Assembly: GCF_014873855.1 (NCBI RefSeq)
Contig: NZ_JADBEL010000004.1
Span: 62,001-126,000, forward strand
Length of the DNA: 64,000 bases
Reading direction: 5' to 3'
Source: Sporosarcina limicola
GTDB taxonomy: Bacteria; Bacillota; Bacilli; Bacillales_A; Planococcaceae
The notes beneath the pieces were generated by a model that saw nothing but the letters and a program-made list of their open reading frames with translations, made no database searches and was not told where the DNA came from. This document shows, in pieces, positions 25,475-34,510 of this stretch; within the stretch, counting starts at the first letter, position 1, and every line of letters starts with the position of its first letter. Position numbers and translations under genes: made by a program.

Positions 25475-26239
25475 ATGTCAATGATAAAAGAAGAATTAAT
25501 TGAACAAATGATAAACTTGGTGTCTTGTAGGACTTCTCCAGAAGAATGGAGCGATTGGTGGAATAATCATAACAAGCAGTTGGAGTCATATTTAAATCAA
25601 GGTGAATATCTGAGGCTTAAACCTCGTATGCATGGGTTCCGATGGGTACCTATTTTGGGCAGTCAAAAAGGAGCAATTAAATATTTGAATGACAGCAACA
25701 TCCTTTATGTGAAAGAAAATATTTATCAGGAAAACTATGAGAAAGAACTGAAAGAATCCATTAAAGTAAACAGAGAAATGGAGAAACGGCAGTTAAAAAA
25801 AATAAAAGCTGAATTTCCTGAAATTTTTAATCGATATCCCAAGTTTTCAAATTCATTGAAATGCAATTTTGATGAAAGTGATTTCATTCACGTTGGATTA
25901 AACAATGATAAAGTCGAAGAATTTGAAACCACCTCTGGTATAAAAATGCCAAAAGATATTGCGGAATTTTTTCAAACAGTGTCAGCAATCTCTATAGAAG
26001 GTATTAGAATCGAATTTGAAAATATATATCCTCTTGAGTTTTTGGATAAAAAATATTATGTTCTTGGTGAGTTTTGGAAAGAAGCTGATGGGGACTTGGT
26101 TTTATGGGATACTTCTGAATCTAATGATCTAACAAAAATATATTATTATGCCCATGAACAAAACAAAATAAAACTTCTTACAAAAAGTTTCGAAGATTTA
26201 ATTGAGAAAGAGTTTGCAAATTACAACAAGAACTTGTGA
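25475..26239 (+). CDS. SUKH-type protein with N-terminal extension
   Basis: A 254-residue protein; ATG at 25475 follows AGGAGAGG. The first 100 residues include a Trp-rich helix (SPEEWSDWWNNHNKQLESYL) and HGFRWVPILGSQKGA. The second half fits a SMI1/KNR4 domain: NDKVEEFETTSGIKMPKDIAEFFQTVSAI with the usual Pro-x-x-Leu/Ile-x-x-Phe/Tyr segment, then DGDLVLWDT and a C-terminal SFEDLIEKEF helix. It is AT-rich. The N-terminal extension may be a separate recognition module. Confidence 0.65.
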   Translation: MSMIKEELIEQMINLVSCRTSPEEWSDWWNNHNKQLESYLNQGEYLRLKPRMHGFRWVPILGSQKGAIKYLNDSNILYVKENIYQENYEKELKESIKVNREMEKRQLKKIKAEFPEIFNRYPKFSNSLKCNFDESDFIHVGLNNDKVEEFETTSGIKMPKDIAEFFQTVSAISIEGIRIEFENIYPLEFLDKKYYVLGEFWKEADGDLVLWDTSESNDLTKIYYYAHEQNKIKLLTKSFEDLIEKEFANYNKNL

Positions 26240-26393
26240 AGTGCCAACTCACGGACCACTGATAAGCTCAAATCGGTTGTTATTACCGTTCTGCTTGTTG
26301 CTCTCTTCATCATAAGTACAAATACGCTTGATCTGGATTTGAACAAATTCGTATCCCGATTAAACATCGCCGGAATGATCCTAAGCAATCTGA
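26240..26393 (+). pseudogene. Fragment of a phosphonate-type ABC permease (phnE-like)
   Basis: Just after the SUKH stop, about 50 codons without a start read KLKSVVITVLLVALFIIST, then TLDLDLNKFVSRL and AGMILSNLM. A first membrane helix followed by this segment is typical of PhnE permease N-termini. The sequence ends abruptly at the inverted leucine-rich fragment. It is debris; the match is by eye. Confidence 0.4.
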
Positions 26394-26597
26394 TGCGACG
26401 GTCCAATGGAGACTGCCAACACCAGGCTGAATGAAAAGAGTGTGACTGTGAGGACCTGTCCGGTCGATGGGATATCGACCAGCATCTCTAACAGAACCAG
26501 CAGGAGGACGAGTTTGAGTATCATTTTGCATTTCTAACATCCTTTCTTCTATACCCTATCAAGTCATCTCGGCAAGTGCAGACATTGGTCCATGCCA
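26394..26597 (-). pseudogene. Leucine-rich immunity gene, copy 3, inverted 5' fragment
   Basis: On the minus strand this repeats the upstream region and first 55 codons of the 11808 gene: GACCAATGTCTGCACTTGCC, the AAAGGATG site, then GSVRDAGRYPIDRTG. The match stops at CCATTGGACCGTCGCA. It is a third copy, inverted and truncated where it meets the phnE fragment. Confidence 0.75.
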
Positions 26598-26767
26598 AGA
26601 GTGGCCTCCTTGACGACAGAACTCACATCGTAGTTGCCGACATGATCAGCATTTGGTAGAAGAAGTCGGGCATGTAGGGTTTGTTTTAAAGGAAGTCAGA
26701 ACTATATATTCGCAAAATTTGTCATGTTACTATAATAGAAATAGTCAGGATGAGGAGGAACGCAGTC

Positions 26768-28099
26768 ATGACAGATTATAATCAGCTAGTTTTCGATGCA
26801 TTGCCGCCCAAAGGGAGTAGCAGAGAGAAGGCTATCTCGGAGCTCGGAGCTACCGAGGCGCCTGAGCTGTTGCATCTGGCTAGTACAGAGCGCGGGAAGA
26901 GTAAGCTTGCCGCCCAGAAGGCACTGGCTAAGATTGATTATGAACCGGCTACAGCTTATTGGGAAAAGCTATTAAAGTCACCTCAAAAATGTGAAAAAAT
27001 ATTAAACCACACATTCTCGAATACAGTGTCGGATCTGCTTGCTGATCGATTGCGAGCTTTTTTGCATACGTTTATGGAAAAGAAGCCTGGCAGCAAGATC
27101 AGCTGGGAAGAGCATGAAACACTGCTTGCCTTACTTGGCATGATGCCGGGAAAAGCGAGTGAGAAGATGCGCGAGGTGTATGAGCTTGCAGCAGAGCATA
27201 TCCAGAAGGTTTCAACATTTAAGCGCGACAGCGAGGTACTAGAGTTAACTCACAGAGATACTGCTTCATTTAATATAAGCGATACGTTGAATGGTGTGAC
27301 TTTAGAGCAAGCCTTTCCTATGATTTTGGCTGGCTCTATTTTGATGGATGGAGATATTAGGCTTCAAGCGCTTGCTTGCAAGCTATTTGAACAATATGGG
27401 GGAGCCTGGCTGTCTCCTGTCTTTGCCTCTGCGCTTCTAACCAAGCCTGCTGGCGATGTTTTCGAGGCCTTTTCACCGTATTACAAAGACCCGGTGGCGC
27501 AGTGTTTTATTTTGAACGTGCTAGGTACGGTGAAGTTTGATACTAAGCCAAGCCGGCATACGTTTAGGTTTGGCTGGGGTCATATGATTAGGGATGATAC
27601 ATATTTTTCACTTACCCCGCTGCTATTTGAGGATTTGGATGTGCGCTGGATAGAACTTTTGGCAGCTGATCCGGAGAAGAAAAAGCTAAGCGGTCTTATT
27701 AAAACGAGCTATTATGTTGGACAAGTAACTGGAGAATTTGATGATGTGCTAGGTGACCTGCTTCCGCTAAATAATAAAATTTGCTGCCAAAAGGTTCAAT
27801 CGTATTTTCTGAAAAGAGCGATTCTAGATGATGGAATTGGCGCGACATATGTTGGTATTTTGTATCGGATAGGTTATGAGGACGTTGAATCGATTCTTAT
27901 GAAAAAATGGTCCCAAAAGGAAAATGCAACCTCTATTTGGAATGTGTCCAGTGATTTGCAGTCATTTACCCATTGGCCAGCCCAGAAAAGAGCAACACTT
28001 TTTGAGCAGGTTGGACATTTGGTTCAGGACAAGAAATTAAATATAAGCTATTGGAAGACGGACACGGCCGAGGATCTGAAGAACAAGCTACTCAAGTAG
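26768..28099 (+). CDS. Large HEAT-repeat protein
   Basis: A 443-residue protein. ATG at 26768 follows GAGGAGG; an in-frame start 18 bases earlier overlaps that site. It is helical throughout. The first 60 residues are HEAT-like (ATEAPELLHLASTERGKSKLAAQKALAKI), the middle has ILMDGDIRLQALACKLFEQYGG, and the C-terminus has ILYRIGYEDVESILMKKW. It lacks a catalytic motif or membrane segment. Proteins of this type occur with WGR/MolR-like proteins and in immunity islands. The specific role is unknown. Confidence 0.6.
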   Translation: MTDYNQLVFDALPPKGSSREKAISELGATEAPELLHLASTERGKSKLAAQKALAKIDYEPATAYWEKLLKSPQKCEKILNHTFSNTVSDLLADRLRAFLHTFMEKKPGSKISWEEHETLLALLGMMPGKASEKMREVYELAAEHIQKVSTFKRDSEVLELTHRDTASFNISDTLNGVTLEQAFPMILAGSILMDGDIRLQALACKLFEQYGGAWLSPVFASALLTKPAGDVFEAFSPYYKDPVAQCFILNVLGTVKFDTKPSRHTFRFGWGHMIRDDTYFSLTPLLFEDLDVRWIELLAADPEKKKLSGLIKTSYYVGQVTGEFDDVLGDLLPLNNKICCQKVQSYFLKRAILDDGIGATYVGILYRIGYEDVESILMKKWSQKENATSIWNVSSDLQSFTHWPAQKRATLFEQVGHLVQDKKLNISYWKTDTAEDLKNKLLK

Positions 28100-28177
28100 C
28101 TTCGGGAAATTCTATGAGAACATTTGGTTAAGAGGTGCAGTGTCCAGCATAAGGGTGTTCAACCGGTAGGAGGAAGT

Positions 28178-28675
28178 ATGAATAATAAATGTAGCGAATT
28201 CATTAGTTGGACTAAAGATAATGGATGGTATATAGCTGATAAATTCGAATATGGATTAAATTTAAATGATAGTATAGCATCAAGGTATAAAGAAATTCCA
28301 GAAGGTTATCTAGAATTTATAAAAAGGGTTAAAGAATGCATAACGCCTAGTGAGAAAACATGGTTTATATGTGAGGATGAGTATAATAATAACTCGGATA
28401 CTGCATTTAAATGGAATGAATTTGAAGTGCTAAGCTTAGAAGCAGCAGAGAATGATGAGGATTGGAAATCAGAAATAACTTCATGGTGGGATAAATATCT
28501 ACCCATAGTTATGTCAGTTGATGATGGATATTCATTCTATGCAATAGATTTAACGAATGATATAGGTGCTATTGTACAAGGATCTGAGCCTGAATTCGAA
28601 GAGGTAGAAAAAATAGCAAATAGTCTTGAAGATTTTTTTCAATTAATCATGTCTAATACAATAAAGATGCAATAG
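28178..28675 (+). CDS. SMI1/KNR4 (SUKH) family protein
   Basis: A 165-residue protein; ATG at 28178 follows TAGGAGG. It opens with FISWTKDNGWYI, then EIPEGYLEFIKRVKEC, and later DKYLPIVMSVDDGYSFYAIDLTND, where the acidic turn before Tyr-x-Phe-Tyr-Ala-Ile-Asp is a SUKH hallmark. It ends with EKIANSLEDFFQLI. It is AT-rich. An 18-base word around 28110 also occurs near 12380 ahead of another SUKH gene. Confidence 0.75.
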   Translation: MNNKCSEFISWTKDNGWYIADKFEYGLNLNDSIASRYKEIPEGYLEFIKRVKECITPSEKTWFICEDEYNNNSDTAFKWNEFEVLSLEAAENDEDWKSEITSWWDKYLPIVMSVDDGYSFYAIDLTNDIGAIVQGSEPEFEEVEKIANSLEDFFQLIMSNTIKMQ

Positions 28676-28717
28676 AAAAAATGCATATATCAACTATTTA
28701 GAATGGAGGTAAGTAAG

Positions 28718-29815
28718 TTGAGAAAAAAGATGCTGAAGCAATGCCTAGAATGCGGGAAATCTGTTGGTTTAAACGGAATCTGTTATCGCTGTCGAATTAA
28801 GAATCAACGGGAAGCCTACCAGGCTATGAGCAGAGAAGAAGTGGAGAAAATGGTCGAATCGATCATCTCGAATATTGAAACGATCGGTGAGTGGGATCAA
28901 GTCTATCAAGACTTCAATGCGTTGCTCGGCTATCACGATATCAACACTGCGCGAATTGCACAAGCGGCGTTCGACAAGGGGATCTTCTATCCAGCCACGC
29001 TCTATCGGAATGCTTCGCACGAGGTACGGGATCAGCTGCTCGCGCGTCTTTTTGATCCTACATGTGAAGAAGCAGGTCATTTGCTACTCTGCCTCGCCCT
29101 GCAAGGCGATGAAGTTGTTCAGGAAGCATTCCTGAAGCTGGAGAAAAATCCGTTACCTTGGCGCAGCAAGCTGTATGTGAATCCGTCTGTCTATGCCCAT
29201 TATGGTGGCTGGCATTTCGATGAGCGGGGAAATCGCAGATCATTGAGCTTCGAGAGATGCTACACAATGTTGTCAGGAGATAGCGTCGATCAGGCAGTGA
29301 AAGCGGGTCAATTATTGGAGCAACACTGTCCACATTGCGGTTGTCAGTTGGTCGATGTCCTGCGGCTGGACGGTCTTGATGAGCGATTTTCTTTTCTGAA
29401 GGTTGATGGAGTGCTGGCCATTCCCATCTGCCCGAATTGCATCAAATTCACTGAAGAGACGTTCGTGTGCTATCACGAAAATGGCCGTAGTAAGATCATT
29501 CCTTATGAGCCACCCTTAACGGAAAATTATTGTTCGGAGGCAGAACTCTTGGAGATGAGCAGGAATCAGCTCACACTTAGTGCCGAAGTAGTCCCATTGC
29601 ATTATGCCAGCGGTGGTGATGAGGTCATCACAATCGGCGGCTTGCCGGATTGGGTGCAGGACGCGGAATTCGCGACATGCCCGGACTGCGATAAAACCAT
29701 GAAATTTCTCGCAGCGCTTCCATGGAACGCATTGATGGATGGCTCTGAAGGTACGTTATATATCGAGATTTGTACGGATTGCCGTACACTGTGCCTGTTC
29801 CATCAACAGACATAA
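28718..29815 (+). CDS. Zinc-ribbon-rich immunity-like protein
   Basis: A 365-residue protein; TTG at 28718 is chosen because GGAGG lies eight bases upstream. It begins with CLECGKSVGLNGICYRC, a small zinc finger. A helical middle follows (LLLCLALQGDEVVQEAFLKL, HEAT-like), then CPHCGC paired with CPNC (about residues 205-245) and CPDC paired with CTDC near the C-terminus. Three zinc sites are thus likely. DUF1963-like proteins with such ribbons occur in immunity loci. GC content is higher than in the preceding gene. Confidence 0.65.
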   Translation: MRKKMLKQCLECGKSVGLNGICYRCRIKNQREAYQAMSREEVEKMVESIISNIETIGEWDQVYQDFNALLGYHDINTARIAQAAFDKGIFYPATLYRNASHEVRDQLLARLFDPTCEEAGHLLLCLALQGDEVVQEAFLKLEKNPLPWRSKLYVNPSVYAHYGGWHFDERGNRRSLSFERCYTMLSGDSVDQAVKAGQLLEQHCPHCGCQLVDVLRLDGLDERFSFLKVDGVLAIPICPNCIKFTEETFVCYHENGRSKIIPYEPPLTENYCSEAELLEMSRNQLTLSAEVVPLHYASGGDEVITIGGLPDWVQDAEFATCPDCDKTMKFLAALPWNALMDGSEGTLYIEICTDCRTLCLFHQQT

Positions 29816-29845
29816 GGAGACTTGGGTAAAATCGGAAGGGGCGAA

Positions 29846-30292
29846 ATGGTGGACAATAAATTACTAGACAATCTGGAGCTGTTGACAGAAGCCTATGCCC
29901 AGACAGACCGAACACCGGAATCGGAGGAAGCCATCCTTGCTTTTGAGGAAAAATACGATTGCCGGCTGCCCCCAAGCTATCGTTGGCTCCTCCTCCATTT
30001 TGGCTCCTGCCATTTTCTCGATCCATGGATTGATTCGATCCGTGATTTGGACTGGGCCTATCCCTCTTTTGTGGAAAACTACAAGGAGTATGAGCGGGCG
30101 TACGAGCTAGCTCCCCGCCGCCTTTTCCCTGTTGGCGGCATGGGAGATGGCAGCACGGTTGTGGAAGATTTGGGGACAGGACAGTTGTTGATTTTGCTCC
30201 ATGACTGTGCCGGGGATGATCCTTTTGAGGAATTGGCGGGTAGTTTTGATAAGTTGATTTTGGAACAGATCAGCACGGTTCAACCATTTTGA
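29846..30292 (+). CDS. SMI1/KNR4 (SUKH) family immunity protein
   Basis: A 148-residue protein; ATG at 29846 follows GGAAGGGG. The SUKH core is plain: EEAILAFEEKYDCRLPPSYRWLLLHFGSCHF, where the Leu-Pro-x-x-Tyr-x-x-x-Leu segment ends helix 1. RLFPVGGMGDGSTVVEDLGTGQLLILLHDC follows, with the Gly-Asp-Gly turn and strand. Moderately GC-rich. It lies 30 bases after the zinc-ribbon gene and probably shares its transcript. Confidence 0.8.
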   Translation: MVDNKLLDNLELLTEAYAQTDRTPESEEAILAFEEKYDCRLPPSYRWLLLHFGSCHFLDPWIDSIRDLDWAYPSFVENYKEYERAYELAPRRLFPVGGMGDGSTVVEDLGTGQLLILLHDCAGDDPFEELAGSFDKLILEQISTVQPF

Positions 30293-30358
30293 AGAGTAGA
30301 AATGAATCGGATTTGATAGGGCAAAATGCTAAACGAGAACATCGACGAGGTGAGCGCG

Positions 30359-30780
30359 ATGAAACAAGTGGAACAGCAAGATTGGGAATTTCTATTCCAT
30401 GGAAGTGTTGAGGATGTTGATGCATTTTTGAAAAGGCATCCGTCTTTCTTGAATTTCTAATCGACCTTAACGATTTGCTCCAGAAACAGTTTGACAATAC
30501 CTATGTGAATTTGGCAACTAGCTGATTTCAGGAAACGGGGAAGCTGGATTACGGTCATGAAGATGAGAAAAAATCTCTTCTAACTATCCGTTCATTCGCA
30601 GCCGATGAAGCGTCCTTGCGCTTGATCTTGCGTTATCTGACGGATATTCGGGATGAAGTGCCGGATGAGGATGGTGGAAGAGAAATCGTGGAGCTGTGGC
30701 GCGATTCTCCGAGCTGGGAGGCATGGAGGGTGCATCTGGAGCAGCTGATTATGAAAATAGAACAACGCTTAATCGCGTGA
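30359..30780 (+). pseudogene. Decayed immunity-like gene
   Basis: ATG at 30359 with GAGGTGA upstream opens MKQVEQQDWEFLFHGSVEDV and stops at 30460. Another frame continues with LIDLNDLLQKQFDNTYVNL, hits TGA at 30523, then stays open with DEKKSLLTIRSFAADEASL, LRYLTDIRDEVPDE and a Trp-rich end (WRDSPSWEAWRVHLEQL). One frameshift and one nonsense change separate it from a gene of about 140 codons. Family not recognised. Confidence 0.6.
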
Positions 30781-30792
30781 GGTGGCAGCACC

Positions 30793-31299
30793 GTGCACAT
30801 TGAGAAGTGGTGGGGAAATTTGGTTGGCGGGACAGACGATTCGTTATTATTGGTAGATTACTTTGAAGAACTGCCGAAGTCTATAATCTCTTTGGATGAA
30901 GTTTATCGAGATCTTGGTCTGGATACCATTTTTCAAGAAGGTAATTTGAAACAAGATGCTGCTATGGGATTTGAGATGACTATTAATGGAAGTCTTGTTC
31001 ATGCAGAGATGGATATTGCAAGTGCAGCTGTCATTGACTTAGCAGCGATTGTACTTGAGAGCCTAAACTGCGGTTTTGTTGATTTGCAAGACTTGGATGA
31101 TGTGAGGAGCGAGAAGCGGATTGTCATCCAGGCGACGAAGCAAGATCTGGCTCTTCTTTGCAGGGTACTTGAACAATTTGCCGAAGACCCGTTTGCCTAT
31201 GATTTGGCAGAGTTTGTGCCTGTGGAAGATATGCTGGAGCTCGGGCAAGCCGCGCAAGAAATAGCGAACGAGTTGAAAAAATGGGAGGAGTTAACATGA
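30793..31299 (+). CDS. Immunity-like protein, paralogue of the 6026 gene
   Basis: A 168-residue protein; GTG at 30793 follows GAGGTGG. It shares with the 6026 gene the opening EKWWGNLVGGTDDSLLLVDYF, the central EMDIASAAVIDLAAIVLESL and the C-terminal PFAYDLAEFVPVEDM. Its stop overlaps the next ATG as ATGA (31296-31299), so the two are translationally coupled. The family name is unknown to me. Confidence 0.65.
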   Translation: MHIEKWWGNLVGGTDDSLLLVDYFEELPKSIISLDEVYRDLGLDTIFQEGNLKQDAAMGFEMTINGSLVHAEMDIASAAVIDLAAIVLESLNCGFVDLQDLDDVRSEKRIVIQATKQDLALLCRVLEQFAEDPFAYDLAEFVPVEDMLELGQAAQEIANELKKWEELT

Positions 31300-31691
31300 G
31301 TTATGATTTGATGACTTTTGAGACGAGCCAGGCGCCACAGGAAAAAGAGGCATTTATGACATGGTACGAGAAGCAAGTGGAGTGGAAGGAAGGGCATGGC
31401 TACAACGATGCTAGGGTTTGTTCCCCAGCTTTGCAGAACTTTTATAACGAGTTGACAGAGTCGTTTCCCAATATGAATGGTAATATCGATGATGACACGA
31501 TAGATGCCATGGAGGAGGCGGGAACCGATAACCGCTTAACGGATTATGGGCTGGGTACGGCGGTTATTTATGCTGCTTTTGCCTGGTCGGTTGCCGAGGA
31601 AGCCTACACAACGATGCGAACAGTAGCCCAGAAACACAAGGTTGGATTTTTCGATGTGAGCGGTAGTGAAGGCGAAATTATTTTTCCATGA
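31296..31691 (+). CDS. SYDLM-type immunity-like protein
   Basis: A 131-residue protein; ATG at 31296 follows GGGAGGAG. It starts MSYDLMTFETSQAPQEKEAF with WYEKQVEW next, and has SPALQNFYNELTESFPNMNG in the middle. This front (Ser-Tyr-Asp-Leu-Met, later Trp-Tyr-x-x-Gln-x-x-Trp) is a recurrent family in bacterial immunity clusters, though I cannot give its name. It is the last gene of the array. Confidence 0.65.
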   Translation: MSYDLMTFETSQAPQEKEAFMTWYEKQVEWKEGHGYNDARVCSPALQNFYNELTESFPNMNGNIDDDTIDAMEEAGTDNRLTDYGLGTAVIYAAFAWSVAEEAYTTMRTVAQKHKVGFFDVSGSEGEIIFP

Positions 31692-31825
31692 CAGCCCAAT
31701 CTTCTACAGCGACATCGTGGAGGAATAGTGGAGACAACGGGTTATTCACACCATTCTAACTCGCAATTTCCGTTCGCTAAAAAATTTGGTACATAAGGGG
31801 TTATCGGTATTTTGGAGGTTTTCAT

Positions 31826-33016
31826 TTACCTCCTTTCGGCTCGTATAACCCCTAATTCACACACCCGTAAAGCTTGGGCAAAATCTGCTAGCAGATCATC
31901 GACATGCTCAAGCCCAACCGAAAACCGCAACAGTCCGTCTGTGATTCCGCGCTTTTCGCGTTCAACCTTTGGCATAGCCGCATGGGACATTTGTGCAGGG
32001 TGTGAAAGGATGGATTCCACGCCTCCGAGACTTACAGCAAAAACGGGTATTCGTAGGTTTTCGACAAAAGTTTTTGCTGTTTCCCTATTCGGCAATCGGA
32101 ACGAAAGGACAGCCCCAGCTCCTGTTGACTGCGCAGCATGAATCGAATGGCCAGGATGACTGACTAATCCAGGATAAAACACCTGTTCAACTAACGGATG
32201 GACATCCAAATAGGAGGCGATTTTCTGTGCGGATTCGGATGATTGTGTTAAACGGACGCCTAACGTTTTGATGCCTTGGATGAGCGAATAGGAATCCTGC
32301 GCGCCTAAAATGGCTCCGAATGAATTCTGGATGAAAGCCAATCGATTACCAAGTTCTTCATCTTTCGTTACCGCGATTCCAGCGATGATGTCGCTATGTC
32401 CCGATAAAAATTTAGTCGCACTATGAAGGACAATGTCGACACCTAGTTCAATTGGGCGCTGATAAAGGGGTGTCATGAACGTGTTATCAAGAAATGTTAA
32501 GCAATCATTGGCTTGTGCAATTTTGACGATTTCTCTAATATCCGCAATGCCTAAACGTGGATTCGATGGTGTTTCGATGTAAATCACTTTCGTATTCGGT
32601 TGGATTGCTCGGACTGTTTCCTCTAAATTCGCAAGGTTGACAAATGTATGCTCGATACCGAATTTCGTCAAGACTTGTGTGATGAATCGGTATGTCCCGC
32701 CGTATACATCTTCGGTCACAACAATATGATCACCGGCTGAAAGGAGCATGAAAGCAGAAGAGATGGCCGCAATTCCAGAAGCGAACGCTAGCCCCCTTGC
32801 GCCACCTTCTAATTCGGCAATCGTTAGTTCCAATGCATGCCTTGTCGGATTTCCTGAACGACTATAATCATACGGTCCGAACTGATCGAAGCTTTCCTGG
32901 TGAAATGTTGAGGATAAATAGATTGGGACATTAACTGCACCTGTTTTCTGTTCGAAATTTTCAAGGGTTGATGCATGGATGATTTTTGTTTCCAATCGAT
33001 CTTTGTACAAGCTCAT
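31826..33016 (-). CDS. metC: Cystathionine beta-lyase
   Basis: A 396-residue PLP enzyme of the Cys/Met metabolism family, cleaving cystathionine to homocysteine, pyruvate and ammonia in methionine synthesis. Seen in order: YSRSGNPTRHALE, the FASGIAAISSAFMLLSAGDH cofactor loop, YGGTYR, the FLDNTFMTP aspartate, HSATKFLSGHSD with the Schiff-base lysine, and RFSVGLEHVDDLLADF. The length is normal. Its start overlaps the end of metI by four bases, so the two are coupled and share the SAM riboswitch. The same fold includes gamma-lyases; the pairing with metI favours the MetC role. Confidence 0.88.
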   Translation of the reverse strand: MSLYKDRLETKIIHASTLENFEQKTGAVNVPIYLSSTFHQESFDQFGPYDYSRSGNPTRHALELTIAELEGGARGLAFASGIAAISSAFMLLSAGDHIVVTEDVYGGTYRFITQVLTKFGIEHTFVNLANLEETVRAIQPNTKVIYIETPSNPRLGIADIREIVKIAQANDCLTFLDNTFMTPLYQRPIELGVDIVLHSATKFLSGHSDIIAGIAVTKDEELGNRLAFIQNSFGAILGAQDSYSLIQGIKTLGVRLTQSSESAQKIASYLDVHPLVEQVFYPGLVSHPGHSIHAAQSTGAGAVLSFRLPNRETAKTFVENLRIPVFAVSLGGVESILSHPAQMSHAAMPKVEREKRGITDGLLRFSVGLEHVDDLLADFAQALRVCELGVIRAERR

Positions 33017-34134
33017 GGCTGGTAGACCTCACTTTCCAATGCTGCAAATACTTGATCCAAGTCTGCAATCAAATCTTCTACCTGTTCCACCCCGACGGAA
33101 AATCGCAAAAGTCGGTCGCAAACACCGCGTCGTATCCGTGCTTCCAATGGAATATCCGCATGTGTCTGTGTCGCAGGATAGGTTATGAAACTTTCAACCC
33201 CTCCGAGACTTTCAGCAAACGTAATGAGTTGAAGATTTTCTAGAAATGGTCCAACCCACTCACTTTCCTTAAGTCGAAACGATAGCATACCGCCTTGTCC
33301 TGCATAAAGAACGTCCGTCACCATAGATTCCTCTTCCAAATACGCTGCGATTATTTTTGCATTTGCATCATGTTGTTGCATCCGCAAGTGAAGTGTCTTC
33401 AATCCTCTAATCACTAACCACGAATCAGAAGGGGAGAGGACCGCACCAATTGCGTTATGGTTTTTCTCCAATTGTTCGCAAAGTTCTTTGCCTTTCGCAA
33501 CGACGAGTCCAGCAAGCACATCATTATGGCCTCCAATATATTTCGTCGCACTATGAAGAACGATGTTTGCACCCTGTTCGATTGGCCTTTGGAAAAACGG
33601 CGTTAAAAAGGTGTTATCTACGACGAGTAGCAAATTATGCTTGCGTGCCAGTTCTGCATACTGTCCGATGTCAATCAGCTGCATCAACGGATTCGTTGGC
33701 GTTTCAATGAAAATCGCACGTGTTTTCTCGGTTATCAACTTCTCAACGCCATTGACATTCGTGAAATCTGTGTACGTTGTATGAATGGAATAAAAATCGG
33801 AATAATAGTCAAGTAACCGGTATGTTCCGCCGTAAATGTCCTCCGGAACGATTAACGCATCCCCTGAGCGGAACAGAGAGAGGACCAACTGAATGGCGGC
33901 CATCCCGGAACTACATGCGTACCCTGCATCTCCACTTTCCAAATTCATAATTCCTTCTTCCAAAATGGATCGAGTTGGATTTTTTGTTCGTATATAATCA
34001 TAGCCGGTGGACTTGCCAATTCCATCGTGTTTAAAGGCCGTCGATAAATAAATGGGTGGATTGACAGCACCTGTACTTGAATCACCACGATTTCCTAATT
34101 GCACTAACATTGTTGCTAAACGCCTCTTTGTCAT
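33013..34134 (-). CDS. metI: Cystathionine gamma-synthase / O-acetylhomoserine thiolyase
   Basis: A 373-residue PLP enzyme that joins an activated homoserine to cysteine (or sulfide). ATG at 34134 is preferred over 34143 because AAAGGA then sits at proper spacing. Motifs: NPPIYLSTAFKH, YIRTKNPTRSILEE, CSSGMAAIQLVLSLF, YGGTYRLLDYY, VVDNTFLTPFFQRP, HSATKYIGGHNDV with the PLP lysine, and RFSVGVEQVEDLI. It is the first gene after the S-box riboswitch, as in Bacillus metIC. Confidence 0.9.
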   Translation of the reverse strand: MTKRRLATMLVQLGNRGDSSTGAVNPPIYLSTAFKHDGIGKSTGYDYIRTKNPTRSILEEGIMNLESGDAGYACSSGMAAIQLVLSLFRSGDALIVPEDIYGGTYRLLDYYSDFYSIHTTYTDFTNVNGVEKLITEKTRAIFIETPTNPLMQLIDIGQYAELARKHNLLLVVDNTFLTPFFQRPIEQGANIVLHSATKYIGGHNDVLAGLVVAKGKELCEQLEKNHNAIGAVLSPSDSWLVIRGLKTLHLRMQQHDANAKIIAAYLEEESMVTDVLYAGQGGMLSFRLKESEWVGPFLENLQLITFAESLGGVESFITYPATQTHADIPLEARIRRGVCDRLLRFSVGVEQVEDLIADLDQVFAALESEVYQP

Positions 34135-34161
34135 CGTTATCATCCTTTCGTTATGAAATAA

Positions 34162-34318
34162 AAAGAGGACCCGCTATAAGAAGAGGGCCCTCAATAAGTT
34201 TTGAAGTCAATCTTCTTATCTTCAAGACGTCCCCGTCTATTGGAATTAGCACCATACCTAAAATATAGGCTGGTTGCTGAGACATCATAGGGCCAATCCC
34301 TCCGTCTCTCACGATAAG
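34162..34318 (-). promoter_or_regulatory. SAM-I (S-box) riboswitch with terminator
   Basis: On the minus strand the leader begins CTTATCGTGAGAG, then GGAGGGATTGGCCCTATGA and CAGCAACC, the S-box core. The expression platform ends in GAGGGCCC and GGGTCCTC arms followed by TTTTT (34162-34192). A TTGACA box lies upstream on the same strand at 34369-34374. SAM binding would end transcription before metI-metC. Confidence 0.93.
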
Positions 34319-34510
34319 AATAAAACTATTCAATTGTTTGAAAAGATTAATTTATCCAATATTATCATGTCAATACTATGAATGCAAGTAGTATTTTCCA
34401 AAGTTGAATTCCAACTAAAGCATTTTTATTTTGATTAAGTAAAAATGTGATACATAAAAAAACTTTTTTTGGCAAGTCTATATTTGAATGCAAATGAAGG
34501 AGGAATAGCA

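Noticed and set aside
31797-31855. Nested inverted repeat AGGGGTTAT...ATAACCCCT as a metC terminator
   Set aside because: It overlaps the end of the metC coding region and has no T run on either strand, so I do not list it as a terminator.
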